From Thermaerobacter subterraneus DSM 13965 (GTDB lineage Bacteria > Bacillota > Sulfobacillia > Thermaerobacterales > Thermaerobacteraceae), in the NCBI RefSeq assembly GCF_000183545.2, contig NZ_JH976535.1:510840-574839 (forward strand): a stretch of 64,000 nt of DNA. The letters are read 5' to 3'. Position 1 is the stretch's first letter, and each line of letters starts with the position of its first letter. Under the pieces are notes generated by a model that saw only the letters and a list, made by a program, of their open reading frames with translations, did not search any database and had not been told where the DNA came from. This document shows positions 32,519 through 42,124 of the stretch, piece by piece. The position numbers were made by a program, and so were the translations under genes.

Positions 32519-32965
32519 GTGGAATGGGACCGGGAGACCCTGATCCAGATCCTGATCGAGGAGGCCCGCAACCCGCGGATGCGCGGGCGGCTGGACGACG
32601 CCGACGTGACGGTGTCGGGCGGCAATCCGGGTTGCGGGGACGTGGTGCACATCTACCTCAAGGGCACGGGCGACGGCCACGGCATCGCCGGGGTGAAGTT
32701 CGAGGGCAGCGGCTGCAACGTCAGCCAGGCAGCGGCGTCCATGCTGCTGCAAAAGGTGGTCGACGACGGCCTCACCATGGACCAGGTCCTCCACCTGCGC
32801 GGGGAAGACATGAAGCAGTTCGTCGGCGAATCGGCCCTGGCTACCCGGCCCCGCTGCGCCACCCTGGCCCTGAGCACGCTGAAAGAGGCTGTTCGCCAGT
32901 ACCGGCGCAAGCTGCGGGCCGAAGGGAAGTGGCAGGGTCCCATCGACTCTCACCAGGAAGGTTGA
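32519..32965 (+). CDS. sufU: IscU/SufU-like Fe-S cluster scaffold protein
   Basis: 148-residue NifU_N-fold protein with three conserved cysteines, C39 (GGNPGCGD), C66 (GSGCNVSQ) and C113 (TRPRCATL), and Asp41, the usual zinc/cluster ligand set. SufU-type proteins take sulfur from a cysteine desulfurase; IscU-type proteins build [2Fe-2S] clusters. The 46-residue gap between the second and third Cys is shorter than in B. subtilis SufU and close to IscU, so the symbol is provisional. The GTG at 32519 has GGGAGGG upstream. The neighbour on the other side is a rhodanese, and sufB lies 25 kb away, so cluster assembly genes are dispersed. Confidence 0.88.
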   Translation: MEWDRETLIQILIEEARNPRMRGRLDDADVTVSGGNPGCGDVVHIYLKGTGDGHGIAGVKFEGSGCNVSQAAASMLLQKVVDDGLTMDQVLHLRGEDMKQFVGESALATRPRCATLALSTLKEAVRQYRRKLRAEGKWQGPIDSHQEG

Positions 32966-33136
32966 GGCGGAGCGAAGGCTGGCTCGGGGACCGGTGGCCT
33001 CGCAGAGCCCGGCCCGGAACCCAGCGCGGGCGCCGCCCGCTGGCAGCACCGGCGGCCCGGGCAGCCCGCACGTTGCCGGCGCCCGGCACCCGCCCACCGA
33101 GCCGGGAACCGGCGCCCCGTGGTAGGAGCCGCCGGG

Positions 33137-34297
33137 TCAGGGCTCGCGACGGCCCGGCGCACCCTGCGGTACCGGCAGCCCCAGACGCCGGCACAGCCTC
33201 ATCAAGTCCGCGGGCAGCGGCGCCACCAGCTCCACTCCTCCGGGAAGAACCAGCCGGTGACAATGCAGCGCGGGCCGGTCGAGCCCTTCCACCCTGGGCC
33301 CGCCGTACTTGCGGTCGCCCGCCAGGGGGTGGCCCGCCGCCGCCAGCTGGGCCCGGATCTGGTGGGTGCGTCCGGTGAGCAGGCGGATCCGGCACAAGGT
33401 GTAGCCCCGGGACGCGCCCACGACGGTTAGGTGAAGGGTGGCGCTGCGGGCCTGCTCCGCCGCGCCCGGCGCCTTCTCGAGGCCAGCCTCCCCTATCTCC
33501 ACCGGTGCGGCAGGCTGCTTTTGCGCGACGGAGACAGGCAAGACCCGGGTGACCCGGCGCTGGCGATCGCGCTGCAGCTGGTGCTGGAGGACCCCTTCCG
33601 GCGGCCGGCCCCGGACGATGGCCAGGTACTCCTTGACGGCCGCGCCGCTGCGCATCCAATCCGCCAGGCGAGCCGCTCCCTGGCGGGTCTTGCCGAAGGC
33701 CACCAGCCCCGACGTGTTGCGGTCGAGGCGGTGCCCGGGCGACGGCTGGTACAGAGCACCTTCGGGCAGCGTGCCGCGGCGAGCCAGTTCGTCCCGGACC
33801 CAGTCCAGTAATGTGTATTCCCGCGCCGCCCCGAATCCGCCGGCGCCATGGGTCAGCAATCCGGCCGGCTTGTTGACTACCAGCAGGTGCTCGTCCTCGT
33901 ACACCACCCGGGGCTCGTGGCGGGCCGGGGCCGGCAAGCGGGGCGCCCGGGACGAACCGGCGGGACCGCTCCGGGGCCTTGCTGCCGGCGACGGGGGCGG
34001 GGCGCCGGGTGCGGCCTGGTGGGGCGGCGCATCGACCACCTCGGCCTCCACCACGTCCCCGGCGCGCAGGACCGTGTCCCGGGGCACGCGGCGGCCGTTG
34101 ACGGTGATACGGCCCTGCCGCAGCATGCGGAACACGGCGCTGAGGGGCACGTCCGCCAGCCACCGGCGGGCCAGCCGGTGCAATCGCTGTCCCTCATCGG
34201 CCGCGGTGACCACGTAGCGTCGCCGTGCCAACCAGACCCACTCCCCGTCGCGGTGGACGACCTCGATCCGTACGTCCGGCCGGGTGCGCAGGCCCAT
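33137..34297 (-). CDS. RluC/RluD-family 23S rRNA pseudouridine synthase
   Basis: 386-residue RNA-modifying enzyme. An N-terminal S4-like RNA-binding domain (VFRMLRQGRITVNGRRVPRD) is followed by a Gly/Pro-rich linker. The RluA-type catalytic domain then has VVYEDEHLLVVNKPAGLLTH, the catalytic Asp in GHRLDRNTSGLVAFGKT, and RIRLLTGRTHQIRAQLAAAG. It converts uridine to pseudouridine in large-subunit rRNA; which positions cannot be told. The ATG at 34297 is used. It is followed on the same strand only by the intergenic region with sufU, where GCGGGC-GCC-GCCCGC (33026-33040) may mark the end. It lies about 40 bp downstream of the DUF1614 gene. Confidence 0.9.
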   Translation of the reverse strand: MGLRTRPDVRIEVVHRDGEWVWLARRRYVVTAADEGQRLHRLARRWLADVPLSAVFRMLRQGRITVNGRRVPRDTVLRAGDVVEAEVVDAPPHQAAPGAPPPSPAARPRSGPAGSSRAPRLPAPARHEPRVVYEDEHLLVVNKPAGLLTHGAGGFGAAREYTLLDWVRDELARRGTLPEGALYQPSPGHRLDRNTSGLVAFGKTRQGAARLADWMRSGAAVKEYLAIVRGRPPEGVLQHQLQRDRQRRVTRVLPVSVAQKQPAAPVEIGEAGLEKAPGAAEQARSATLHLTVVGASRGYTLCRIRLLTGRTHQIRAQLAAAGHPLAGDRKYGGPRVEGLDRPALHCHRLVLPGGVELVAPLPADLMRLCRRLGLPVPQGAPGRREP

Positions 34298-34340
34298 GCC
34301 GCTCCGCCGCCAGGCCGGTGCCCGGACGCCACCTCACGCC

Positions 34341-35003
34341 TCAAGCCAGAAAGGCGGCCAGCACGCCCACCAGGAAGATCCCGTCGAAGACCCCCGCGCC
34401 GCCGATGCTCAACATCCCCGGACCCATGCGGTCCAGGGCCCGCAGGTTCAGCAGGTCGGCGCCCACCAGGGTGCCCAGGGTGCCGGCCACGTACGCCACG
34501 GCGGCGCGGCTGCCGGGTGGCGCCACCAGCAGGGTGATGACCACCGCCGCCAGCGGCGGAATGAAGGCAGGCAGGACGATGCCGCGTCCCGGTACGGGCC
34601 GCGCCAGGGCCTTGGCCACCGCCGCCACCAGAACCGTCGCCACGAGGGCAGCCACCAGGGGCGCGCGGCCCGCGCCCAGCAGGAACAGGCTGAACAAGGT
34701 GGGGATCACCGCGCCGCCCACGTTGATGGCCAGAACACGCTCCGCCACCCGCGGCGGCTGCACCATGGGGAAAAGCCAGAAGAAGGCGATGGGTGGAACC
34801 GGCGGCGGATCCAGGGGCACCCGCTCCCGCCGCAGGGGCAGGTTGATGCCGCTACCGACCAGAGACAGCGCAAACAGCAGGAAGGCGCCGGCAGGACTCA
34901 AGCCCAGGCGCGCAAAGGACAGCGCGGCCACCTGGGCATACGTCAAGAAGAACAGCATCGGCAGCGAGAGCAGGAAAAACAACAGAAGGGGCAAGAGGGG
35001 CAC
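34341..35003 (-). CDS. DUF1614 family membrane protein
   Basis: 220-residue hydrophobic protein with about six helices, beginning LPLLLFFLLSLPMLFFLTYA. Conserved blocks are LGLSPAGAFLLFALSLVGSG, INLPL, AINVGGAVIPTLFSLFLLG, and a C-terminal GGAGVFDGIFLVGVLAAFLA. These match the DUF1614 family of Firmicutes and archaea, whose function is not known. The GTG at 35003 is preceded by GGGAGGTCAGG. It lies upstream of the pseudouridine synthase and is divergent from the spore coat gene. Confidence 0.82.
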   Translation of the reverse strand: MPLLPLLLFFLLSLPMLFFLTYAQVAALSFARLGLSPAGAFLLFALSLVGSGINLPLRRERVPLDPPPVPPIAFFWLFPMVQPPRVAERVLAINVGGAVIPTLFSLFLLGAGRAPLVAALVATVLVAAVAKALARPVPGRGIVLPAFIPPLAAVVITLLVAPPGSRAAVAYVAGTLGTLVGADLLNLRALDRMGPGMLSIGGAGVFDGIFLVGVLAAFLA

Positions 35004-35209
35004 GGCCTGACCTCCCGGTCCGCGGCGGCCCGCCCGGGCCCGCCGGGCCCATCACGCCGGTGCCTTGTACGGCCCGGCCGCGCCGCCTGCTGGTGGTAAT
35101 CGCCATCATCATACCATCCTTGGCCGCGGGGCGGCGGGCGCATACTAGGGGCGGCCGCGGGCGCGGGTTCGTGCCGAGTGCCAAATCCATCCCCCGAGGA
35201 GGGACGCTC

Positions 35210-36088
35210 ATGCCCCAGATGGCCCAGCATCAGGCGGCCGAGCTGTGGGAACTCTGCCGGGACCACGCCGTCGCCGGGGCCAAGCTGCGTGCCCTGGCCG
35301 GAAGCTGCCAGGACAGCACGCTGCGCCAGACCCTGGAGCGGCACGCCGGGGAGTTCCAGCAGGCCGCCCAGCGGCTGATGGGCTTCCTGCAGGAACAGGG
35401 CGGCTACGGGACCCACGGCCGGTACGGCCAGGACGGCCAGCAGGGGCAGGCCGGTTCCTGGCAGTGGCCGGCGGCCGCCTGGCAGTCGCCCTATCAGGCC
35501 CAGTGGCAGGCCGGCGGCGGCGCGACCTGGCAGTCCCAGCCCCAGGCCCACGGGACGAACCAGGTCTACGGCGCGGCCGGCATCCAGGGGCAGCCCCTGG
35601 ACATCGCCCTGGCCTCCGACTGCCTGCGCACGTGCAAGACCTTCGCCGTCCAGTGCATCTGGGGGGCCACCGAGTGCGGCGAGCCGGCCCGCTCGTACCT
35701 GTACCAGCTGGCCGGTGAGCACCTGCGCATGGCCATGGACCACTACCGCTGGCTCGAGCAGCACCAGGTGTACGCCTCGCCGCCCATCGACCAGCACGCC
35801 GTGCAGGAGTACACCCAGAAGCTGCACCAGCTGATGCAGGTGGGGCAGGCCGTGGCGGCGCAGGGCCTGGTGCCGGCCCAGCGCGGCTTCGCCGCGGCCG
35901 GTGCGGGCATGCATCAGGCGGCCCACGGTGGCGCCGGTGCCTACGGCACCCATGGCCAGGGCGGCTTCGCCTCCGGGTTCCAGGCACCGTACGGGCAGCA
36001 GGCCTACGGTCAACAGGCCTACGGTCACCCGGCGGGCCACGCCGGAAGCCACGAGGCCTACGCGCAGCGGGCGTACGCCCGGACCTGA
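35210..36088 (+). CDS. CotF-like spore coat protein with Gly/Gln/Tyr-rich tail
   Basis: 292-residue protein. A ferritin-like helical pair (ELWELCRDHAVAGAKLRALA, LRQTLERHAGEFQQAAQRLM) and a second one (DIALASDCLRTCKTFAVQCI, LYQLAGEHLRMAMDHYRWLE) match the two halves of the Coat_F family. Between them is a Gln/Gly/Trp-rich linker. The C-terminal tail contains YGQQAYGQQAYGHP-type repeats, as in self-assembling coat proteins. It would sit in the spore coat. ATG at 35210 follows GAGGAGGGA. CATACTAG at 35141 resembles a sporulation sigma -10, but the -35 is not convincing. Its presence supports an endospore-forming host. Confidence 0.75.
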   Translation: MPQMAQHQAAELWELCRDHAVAGAKLRALAGSCQDSTLRQTLERHAGEFQQAAQRLMGFLQEQGGYGTHGRYGQDGQQGQAGSWQWPAAAWQSPYQAQWQAGGGATWQSQPQAHGTNQVYGAAGIQGQPLDIALASDCLRTCKTFAVQCIWGATECGEPARSYLYQLAGEHLRMAMDHYRWLEQHQVYASPPIDQHAVQEYTQKLHQLMQVGQAVAAQGLVPAQRGFAAAGAGMHQAAHGGAGAYGTHGQGGFASGFQAPYGQQAYGQQAYGHPAGHAGSHEAYAQRAYART

Positions 36089-36241
36089 CGCCTCTCCGGG
36101 ACAGCCGGCCGGGGGACGCCCCTCGGTGGCGCGGGGGCGGCAGGCCGGGACCGGCCCAGGTGCACCACCCTAGGCCCTGGCGCCGTCACCGGGCTTTGCC
36201 GCCGGCGCCCTCCGCCGCCGGTGTCCCCGCCCAGGAGAGCA

Positions 36242-36274
36242 GGCGGGGCGGGTCTTCGGAAGACCCGCCCCGCC
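36242..36274. terminator. Perfect 15-16-bp hairpin between convergent genes
   Basis: GGCGGGGCGGGTCTTC pairs with GAAGACCCGCCCCGCC almost without a loop. It sits between the spore coat gene and the GntP gene, which are transcribed towards each other. No T run is seen. A bidirectional terminator is likely from position and stability. Confidence 0.65.
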
Positions 36275-36360
36275 GCGTTCACCGGGCCGACGGGGTGCCC
36301 CGATTTCCCCGGCGGGGCATCCGCCTCAGGCCGCTCTTACCGGCCGCTCCGGTTCGCCCG

Positions 36361-37812
36361 TCAGAAGAACAGGCCGTTGACCATCAGCAGCGTGACCAGC
36401 CCCGCCAGCCAGCCCAGGGTGGAGGGCACGGACCAGGTGAGGATCTGGGTCTTCACGTCCGTGATGCCCAAGGTGCGGTTGATCACCCAGAAATAGCTGT
36501 CGTTGAAGTACGAGAAGACCATGGACCCCACGGCGGCCGCCTGGGCGGCCATCACCGGCGCCACGTCCAGCGAGGCCAGGATGGGGGCGGTGATGGAGGC
36601 GGCGGTCACCATGGCCACGGTGCCGCTGCCCTGGACCAGCCGCACCAGGGTCGCCACCAGGAAGGGCAGCAGCAGCGGCGGCAGCGGCATCTGGGCGATC
36701 TGCTGGGCGATGAAGTCGCCGGTCCCGCTGGCCCGCAGCACGTTGCCCAGCGCGCCGCCGGCGCCGGTGACCAGGATGATGATGCCGGCCGACGCCACCC
36801 CTTCTTCCACCCGCTTCAGGACCTCTTCCCGCGGGGCGCGACCCATCAGGCCGTAGACGGCCAGCAGCAGGCCGATGGCCACGGCGATCACGGGGTGGCC
36901 GAGGAAGATCAGGTAACTGGCCAGGGTCCCTTGAGCCTGAAGGGCCGTCAGCGTCGTGTTGAGGAAGATCAGCAGCACCGGCACCACGATGGGGGCGAAG
37001 GCGCGCCAGGCGCCGGGCAGGCCGTCGTCTCCGCCCGTGCCGGCGAGCCCGGAGCCCCAGCCGGCGGCCGTCCCGGCCGCAGCGTCCGCCCCCGACCCGC
37101 CGGTGATGGGCACCATGCCGGTGGTGGCTGCCTGCGCCCGGGAACCCGCCGCCCGCGCCGCAGCACCGCGTTCCACGGTGATGCCCCGGGCCGCCGCCCA
37201 GCGGCCGATCCACCGGGCGTAGAGCATGGTCACCACGTAGACCGGAAGGGCGATCACCAGGCCCCAGAAGATCATCAGGCCAATGTCGACACCGAAGGTG
37301 CCGGCCGCGGCCAGAGGCCCCGGCGTGGGCGGCACCAGGTGGTGGGTGGCCATCAGGCCGGCCGCCAGGGCCACGCCCAGGCCCAGGACGGGCTTGCCCG
37401 CCTCCCGGGCCAGGGCCCGGGCCAGCGGCGAGAGGATGACGAAGCCCGAGTCGCAGAAGATCGGAATGGACACCACCGCCCCCGTCGCCCCCAGCGCCCA
37501 CTCCTCCCGCCCGCGCCCGAAGAGCCGGAGGAAGGTCAGAGCCATGCGCTGGGCGGCGCCGGTCACCTCCAGGATCCGCCCCAGCATGACGCCAAAGCCG
37601 ATGATGATGCCGATGCTGGCCAGGGTGTTGCCGAAACCCTGGGTGATGGCCTGGGCCAGATCGCCCGGCGCCATCCCGCCCACCAGGCCCGTCAGGGCGG
37701 CGGCGGCGATCAGCGCCAGGAAGGTGTGGATCTTGGTCCGCAACACCAGGAAGATCAGGACGGCCACGCCCAGCACCAGGCCCAGGACCATCTGCGTTCC
37801 GTCCCCGTGCAT
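36361..37812 (-). CDS. GntP-family gluconate/sugar-acid permease
   Basis: 483-residue transporter with about 12-14 helices, starting MVLGLVLGVAVLIFLVLRTK. The GntP/citrate-permease pattern is clear: GGMAPGDLAQAITQGFGNTL, GVMLGRILEVTGAAQRMA, PIFCDSGFVILSPLARALAR, HHLVPPTPGPLAAAGTFGVD, and near the end QGSGTVAMVTAASITAPIL and GSMVFSYFNDSYFWVINRTL. GntP members import gluconate, glycerate or other sugar acids with protons. Here it is the last gene of an operon with a DUF1537 kinase and a PdxA2-like enzyme, so a four-carbon sugar acid (D-threonate or D-erythronate) is the likely substrate. ATG 37812 is used; GTG 37821 is an alternative. Confidence 0.9.
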   Translation of the reverse strand: MHGDGTQMVLGLVLGVAVLIFLVLRTKIHTFLALIAAAALTGLVGGMAPGDLAQAITQGFGNTLASIGIIIGFGVMLGRILEVTGAAQRMALTFLRLFGRGREEWALGATGAVVSIPIFCDSGFVILSPLARALAREAGKPVLGLGVALAAGLMATHHLVPPTPGPLAAAGTFGVDIGLMIFWGLVIALPVYVVTMLYARWIGRWAAARGITVERGAAARAAGSRAQAATTGMVPITGGSGADAAAGTAAGWGSGLAGTGGDDGLPGAWRAFAPIVVPVLLIFLNTTLTALQAQGTLASYLIFLGHPVIAVAIGLLLAVYGLMGRAPREEVLKRVEEGVASAGIIILVTGAGGALGNVLRASGTGDFIAQQIAQMPLPPLLLPFLVATLVRLVQGSGTVAMVTAASITAPILASLDVAPVMAAQAAAVGSMVFSYFNDSYFWVINRTLGITDVKTQILTWSVPSTLGWLAGLVTLLMVNGLFF

Positions 37813-37898
37813 ACAGGTCACGCTCCCCTCTCGGCGGGCGCCGGTTCGTCCGCGGGGGAGGAACCGGCCCCCGGCCTCGTGTCCGCCGGCCGGGCGGA

Positions 37899-38999
37899 CT
37901 ACAGCCCGGCCTCCTCCTGTCCGGCCGCCGGGCGACCGCCGGCCACCCGGTGCCCCGTACCCGCCCGCCCCGCACCCGGCCGTCCTGCGGCCAGGCGCCC
38001 GGCGGCCAGGATGGCCCGCTTCATGCTGACGGCACTGGCCTTGCCCGTTCCCGCGATGTCGAAGGCGGTGCCGTGGTCGACCGATGTGCGGATGAAGGGC
38101 AGGCCCAGGGTCACGCTGACGGTGCCCTCGAAGTCCATGCTCTTGGCGGCGATGTGCCCCTGGTCGTGGTAAAGGGACAGGACCGCGTCGAAGGCCCCCT
38201 GCCGCGCCAGGTGGAAGACCGAATCGGCCGGCACGGGCCCCACCACCTGGTGGCCCTCCTGCTGCAGGACCTGGACGGCCGGGGCGATCTCGTCGATCTC
38301 CTCCCGGCCCAGCAGGCCGCCGTCGCCGGCGTGAGGGTTGAGGGCGGCCACGGCCAGCCGCGGCTGGGCGATGCCCAGGTCCCGCAGGTGTTCCAGGGCG
38401 GCGCGGGCCGTGGCCACGATGCGGTCCTTGCGCACCAGGTCGAGGGCCTGGCGCAGGGAGACGTGGCGGGTCAGGAAGAAGATCCGGATGCCCGCCACCT
38501 CGAACATGGTCAGGGGGTCGGGCGAGCCGGTCAGCTCCGCAAAGATCTCCGTGTGCCCGATGTGCGGGACGCCGGCCGCCCGCAGAGCCTCTTTGTGGAT
38601 GGGTGCCGTGGCCACGGCATCCACCTGGCCGGCCAGCGCCCAGGCCACCGCCCGCTCGATGTACTGGTAGGCGGCGCGGCCCGCCGCGGCCTGCACCTGG
38701 CCCAGGGCCAGGTCCGGGGGCACGTTGGCCAGGTCGACCAGATCCAGGGTGCCGGGGGTGTAAGCGCCTTCCGCCGGCCGGGTGACGACCCGCACCGCCG
38801 GCGCCCCGGGCACCAGGGTGCGGGCCCGCTCCACCGCGCCGCGATCGCCGATGACCAGCGGGCGCAGCTCCTGGTAGACCCCGGGATCGGCCAGCGCCTT
38901 GACCACGATCTCCGGCCCGATGCCCGCGGGGTCGCCCAGGGTGATGGCCACCAGGGGGCGGCCGTCGCGGGGCGTGGGGTGGTAGGGGTCGCTTGGCAT
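37899..38999 (-). CDS. pdxA2: PdxA2-like 4-phospho-threonate/erythronate dehydrogenase (PdxA family)
   Basis: 366-residue PdxA-family dehydrogenase. [69 protein letters not shown] and [20 protein letters not shown] carry the family's metal-binding and substrate residues. PdxA itself acts in vitamin B6 synthesis. Paralogues next to a DUF1537 kinase and a transporter oxidise and decarboxylate D-threonate 4-phosphate or D-erythronate 4-phosphate to dihydroxyacetone phosphate, as established for the DtnK/DenK-PdxA2 pathway, and that context is exactly seen here. ATG 38999 follows AAGGAGGTG. The last 35 residues are Gly/Arg-rich and not conserved. Confidence 0.88.
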   Translation of the reverse strand: MPSDPYHPTPRDGRPLVAITLGDPAGIGPEIVVKALADPGVYQELRPLVIGDRGAVERARTLVPGAPAVRVVTRPAEGAYTPGTLDLVDLANVPPDLALGQVQAAAGRAAYQYIERAVAWALAGQVDAVATAPIHKEALRAAGVPHIGHTEIFAELTGSPDPLTMFEVAGIRIFFLTRHVSLRQALDLVRKDRIVATARAALEHLRDLGIAQPRLAVAALNPHAGDGGLLGREEIDEIAPAVQVLQQEGHQVVGPVPADSVFHLARQGAFDAVLSLYHDQGHIAAKSMDFEGTVSVTLGLPFIRTSVDHGTAFDIAGTGKASAVSMKRAILAAGRLAAGRPGAGRAGTGHRVAGGRPAAGQEEAGL

Positions 39000-39033
39000 G
39001 CTCCTGCACCTCCTTCGTGGCATCCGGCGGTCT

Positions 39034-40635
39034 TCAGGGGATCCGGCCGGGTGAGGTCCCGGTTTGGGGGCGGGGAGGCCTTGCCCCGGCGGCGGCCTGG
39101 GACCGGCCGCCCGGATCAGGGTGGGGCGACCCCGGCCCTCGGGGTGGCCCCGGGCCCTCCGTGGCGGCTGCCGTCTCCTCCGCCAGGGGGCGGACCCGCG
39201 GCTCCAGCAGGTGGACCAGAAGGTCCTCGTCCCCCACCAGCCCGCCCTTGGTGATGACCGCCAGCCCCGGCCGCCGCCCACCTTCCAGGGAGCCGGCCGC
39301 CACCAGGGGCGCCAGCTCGCCGGTCACCTGCAAGGCACCGGCCCCCAGCGCCGCCGCCACCGCCGCCGCGGTATCGCCGCCGGTCAGCACGAGCCCCGCC
39401 AGGGCCGGGAGGCGTTCCACCAGGGTGGCGGCCAGGGTCCCCAGCTGGCGGGCCACCTGCCGGGCCAGGCCTTCCGGAATGGCGCCGCCGGAGCGCCCGG
39501 CGTTCCGGGCAGCCGCTGCGGGCGACCCCGCGGGGGGCCGGGTTGGCCGGGTTGTCGCCGCCGAGCGGTCCGTCTCCACCACCGCCACCCCCCAGCGGGC
39601 CAGGGCGGCCTCGACCTGGGGGAGCAGGGTCTGGGCTGCAGCGACGGGATCGGCCAGCAGCTGGGGCAGCGCGGCGTGGAGGCGCGGCACCGGCCAGCGC
39701 CGGGTCACGGCGGCCAGCTGGCGCTGGGTCAGGTCCGTGAGGCTTCCCGCCACCACCAGCCAGGGACCCGCGCCGGCGCCTGCAGCCCCCGGGGAGGCGG
39801 GGGATGCCGGCCCGCCAGGTCGACCCGCTGCCGGCGAGGCGGCAGGCGAGGCGGCCGCAGAGGCCGGGGTGGCCGGGCCACCGTGGCGGTCCGCACCGGC
39901 TGCGCCCTCGCTGGGCCGTTCCCCCAGCCGGTGGGCGACCCAGGCCGCAAAGAAGGGGCCCGGGTCGACGGCCAGGACGGGGATGGGGGCCCGGGCCACC
40001 AGGGCGGCCAGGGTTTCGATGTCCTCATCCCGGGCCGCGTCCAGGACCACCACCCGGGTGCCCGCCCGGTGGAGCTCACGCAGCCGCTCCGGCAGGCGGT
40101 GGTCGTAGCCTTCGCCGTCCGGCGGCAGGTAGGCAGCGGGCAGGCCGCTCTGGGCGGCGAGCAGCCGGGCCACGTGGTCGTCCGTCACGGGGGTGAGGGG
40201 ATCCCGGGCGGCCTCCGTCGCCAGAAGCGGGACCCCGTTGACCTGGAGCCGCCCGCCCACCGTGGCGCGGCCGGAGGCAGGGAAGGCGGCCACCACCACG
40301 GCCAGGTGCCCGGGCAGGGCCTCCAGGGAACCCGCCAGCTCGGCCCCCAGGTTGCCCCGCAGGGTGCTGTCGATGCGCTTGCCGAAGAACCGGCACCCGG
40401 CGCTCCGGAGGGCCTGAAACGCCGCCCGCACGCGCCGGCGCGCCACGGCCGGTTCGACCGCCCGGGAGTGGGTGGGCAGCACCACGAGCGCCGCACCGGC
40501 CGGGGCGAGCCCGGCGGTGGGGCCCGCCAGGGGCAGGGGGTCCAGGACCACCCGGCCGGCAACACCGGCCCGCGCGGCCACCCGGGCCGCGGTGGCGTTG
40601 GCACCGGTCACGTCGTCGGCCACTAGTCCGAACAT
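39034..40635 (-). CDS. Four-carbon acid sugar kinase (DUF1537 / DtnK-DenK family)
   Basis: 533-residue kinase with an N-terminal substrate domain ([60 protein letters not shown]) and a C-terminal nucleotide-binding domain ([40 protein letters not shown]). These are the DUF1537 hallmarks. Characterised members phosphorylate D-threonate, D-erythronate or similar C4 acids; the adjacent PdxA2-like gene fits. A Gly/Pro/Ala linker of about 60 residues sits between the domains. ATG 40635 has GGGAGAG upstream. An alternative GTG at 40683 overlaps the DeoR stop (GTGA) and would add a non-conserved lead. Confidence 0.88.
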   Translation of the reverse strand: MFGLVADDVTGANATAARVAARAGVAGRVVLDPLPLAGPTAGLAPAGAALVVLPTHSRAVEPAVARRRVRAAFQALRSAGCRFFGKRIDSTLRGNLGAELAGSLEALPGHLAVVVAAFPASGRATVGGRLQVNGVPLLATEAARDPLTPVTDDHVARLLAAQSGLPAAYLPPDGEGYDHRLPERLRELHRAGTRVVVLDAARDEDIETLAALVARAPIPVLAVDPGPFFAAWVAHRLGERPSEGAAGADRHGGPATPASAAASPAASPAAGRPGGPASPASPGAAGAGAGPWLVVAGSLTDLTQRQLAAVTRRWPVPRLHAALPQLLADPVAAAQTLLPQVEAALARWGVAVVETDRSAATTRPTRPPAGSPAAAARNAGRSGGAIPEGLARQVARQLGTLAATLVERLPALAGLVLTGGDTAAAVAAALGAGALQVTGELAPLVAAGSLEGGRRPGLAVITKGGLVGDEDLLVHLLEPRVRPLAEETAAATEGPGPPRGPGSPHPDPGGRSQAAAGARPPRPQTGTSPGRIP

Positions 40636-40679
40636 GCCGGGATCTCTCCCTTCCCTGGGTCCAGGAACGGGGATGGCCG

Positions 40680-41456
40680 TCACGGGGCCAGCACCACCTC
40701 GACGCCCGCTTCCGCCAGGGCCTCCAACTGCACGGCGGCGGACGCCTGGGCCTGGTCGTCGCAGATCAGGGTGCGGATCTGGTCGATCCCGGCAAACCGG
40801 GCAAAGGCGCGCCGCCCCAGCTTGCTGTGGTCGGCCACCACGTAGGACCGCTCGGCGGCGGCCAGCATGGCCTGTTTCACCGGCACCTTCTGCCGGTTGG
40901 TGGTGGACACGCCGTAGGCCACGTCGACCCCGTCGGCCCCCACGAAGGCCCGGTCCACGTGGGTGGCGCGCAGGTAAGCCTCCGTTTCCGGCCCCTGCAG
41001 GCTGTAGACACCCCGGCGCACCTGGCCGCCTGTCACGTACACGTCGACGCCCTCGCGATCCGCCAGCTCCCGGGCGATCAAGAGGTCGTTGGTCACCACC
41101 TTGAGGGTGATCCGGGGCGGCAGGTGGCGGGCGATCTCCAGCGTGGTCGAACCGGCGTCCAGGATCACCGTCTCCCCGGGGCGGATCAGGGCCGCCGCCG
41201 CCCGGCCGATCTTGCGCTTGGCCTCCACCTGCCGGGCCCGCTTGGTAGCGTAGGGCAGTTCCCTGGGCGTGACGGCGCCCACGGGCAGGGCACCGCCGTG
41301 GGTGCGCACCAGCAACCCGTCCGCCTCCAGGCGCTCCAGGTCGCGCCGTACGGTCATGGGGGAGACGGCCAGGCGCCGGGCCACCTCGCTGACCTCAAGC
41401 CGCCCTTCGGCTTCCAGCCACTGCAGGACTTGCCGGCGCCGTTCTTCGGCCAGCAT
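40680..41456 (-). CDS. DeoR-family transcriptional regulator
   Basis: 258-residue repressor. The N-terminal DeoR helix-turn-helix reads VSEVARRLAVSPMTVRRDLE with the following GLLVRTHGGA wing. The C-terminal sugar-phosphate sensing domain has ILDAGSTTLEIARHL, VVTNDLLIARELAD, VYVTGGQVRRGVYSL, FVGADGVDVAYGVST and VVADHSKLGRRAFARF. As first gene of the threonate/erythronate operon it is probably autoregulated and released by a phosphorylated C4 intermediate. Direct and inverted repeats around 41613-41641 overlap the inferred promoter and are candidate operators. Confidence 0.92.
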   Translation of the reverse strand: MLAEERRRQVLQWLEAEGRLEVSEVARRLAVSPMTVRRDLERLEADGLLVRTHGGALPVGAVTPRELPYATKRARQVEAKRKIGRAAAALIRPGETVILDAGSTTLEIARHLPPRITLKVVTNDLLIARELADREGVDVYVTGGQVRRGVYSLQGPETEAYLRATHVDRAFVGADGVDVAYGVSTTNRQKVPVKQAMLAAAERSYVVADHSKLGRRAFARFAGIDQIRTLICDDQAQASAAVQLEALAEAGVEVVLAP

Positions 41457-41612
41457 GGTGACATCGCTCCTGCCCGGCCCGGCTCCGGGGCCAGGCGGCC
41501 AGGCCGTCGCGGGGCCGCCGCGGGGACCGCCTTGGGGGCGAGGCCGCCGTGAGGGCGCCTCGGGGGCTGCCTCGGGGCTGAGGCCGTCCCGGGGCCGGGT
41601 GTTGATCTATCC

Positions 41613-41641
41613 TGTTCGATTGAGTGTTCAGTGATTATCGA
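41613..41641 (-). promoter_or_regulatory. Candidate DeoR operator and promoter of the C4-acid operon
   Basis: TGTTCGATTGAG (41613-41624) and TGTTCAGTGATT (41625-41636) are adjacent 12-bp direct repeats, and TCGAT (41616) with ATCGA (41637) are inverted around them. On the minus strand GATAAT at 41634-41639 looks like a -10; the -35 is weak. The patch is A+T-rich in GC-rich surroundings and directly precedes the DeoR gene. Confidence 0.45.
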
Positions 41642-42124
41642 GCATGTGTGTTTATGTGCGGATCTTCGCGGTTCGCCGGGCCGTTCCTGCCGGTAGGGGC
41701 GATTTCACGGTCGGAAATGGCTGGCTTGGGATCCAAGCATGCCGCATGCCGGGGACGGAGCGGACCGCCCGGCGGGCCCCGCGCGGGGAGGGCGGAGCCG
41801 GCAGGCGGCTCGGGCGGGCCGGGGATGGAGGTCGGCGGGCAGTCGTCGCGGAGGATGGCCAGGGCGCAACGCGGGGGCGGAGGGGAAGAACGTGCGGCGA
41901 GCGGCTGCGGGCGGCGCGATCAGGCCAGGCCGGAATGGTGCCTGGAGGCCAGTCTGGCCTGTCTGGAATGGTGCTAGGCAGCGGAGGCCGGAGTCCCGGC
42001 CGGACCCGGGACGTGCCCGCCAGCGAGGCCACCGGCCCGTTGGGGGCGCCAGGTAACGGATACGGGAGCGTTGCTGAGGGATCGGCGGCGTGGATCCGGC
42101 CGGTGGCTGGCCAGCCGGCGCGGC
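41642..42124. other. Gene-free stretch with a small repeat cluster
   Basis: No supported gene is seen. GGAATGGTGC occurs at 41932-41941 and 41965-41974, and between the copies lies a perfect inverted repeat AGGCCAG-T-CTGGCCT (41946-41960). The remainder is GC-rich and unremarkable. Confidence 0.45.

Noticed and set aside
39034-40683. GTG 40683 as start of the DUF1537 kinase
   Set aside because: It overlaps the DeoR stop and is possible, but the added 16 residues are not conserved and ATG 40635 has a better ribosome binding site.
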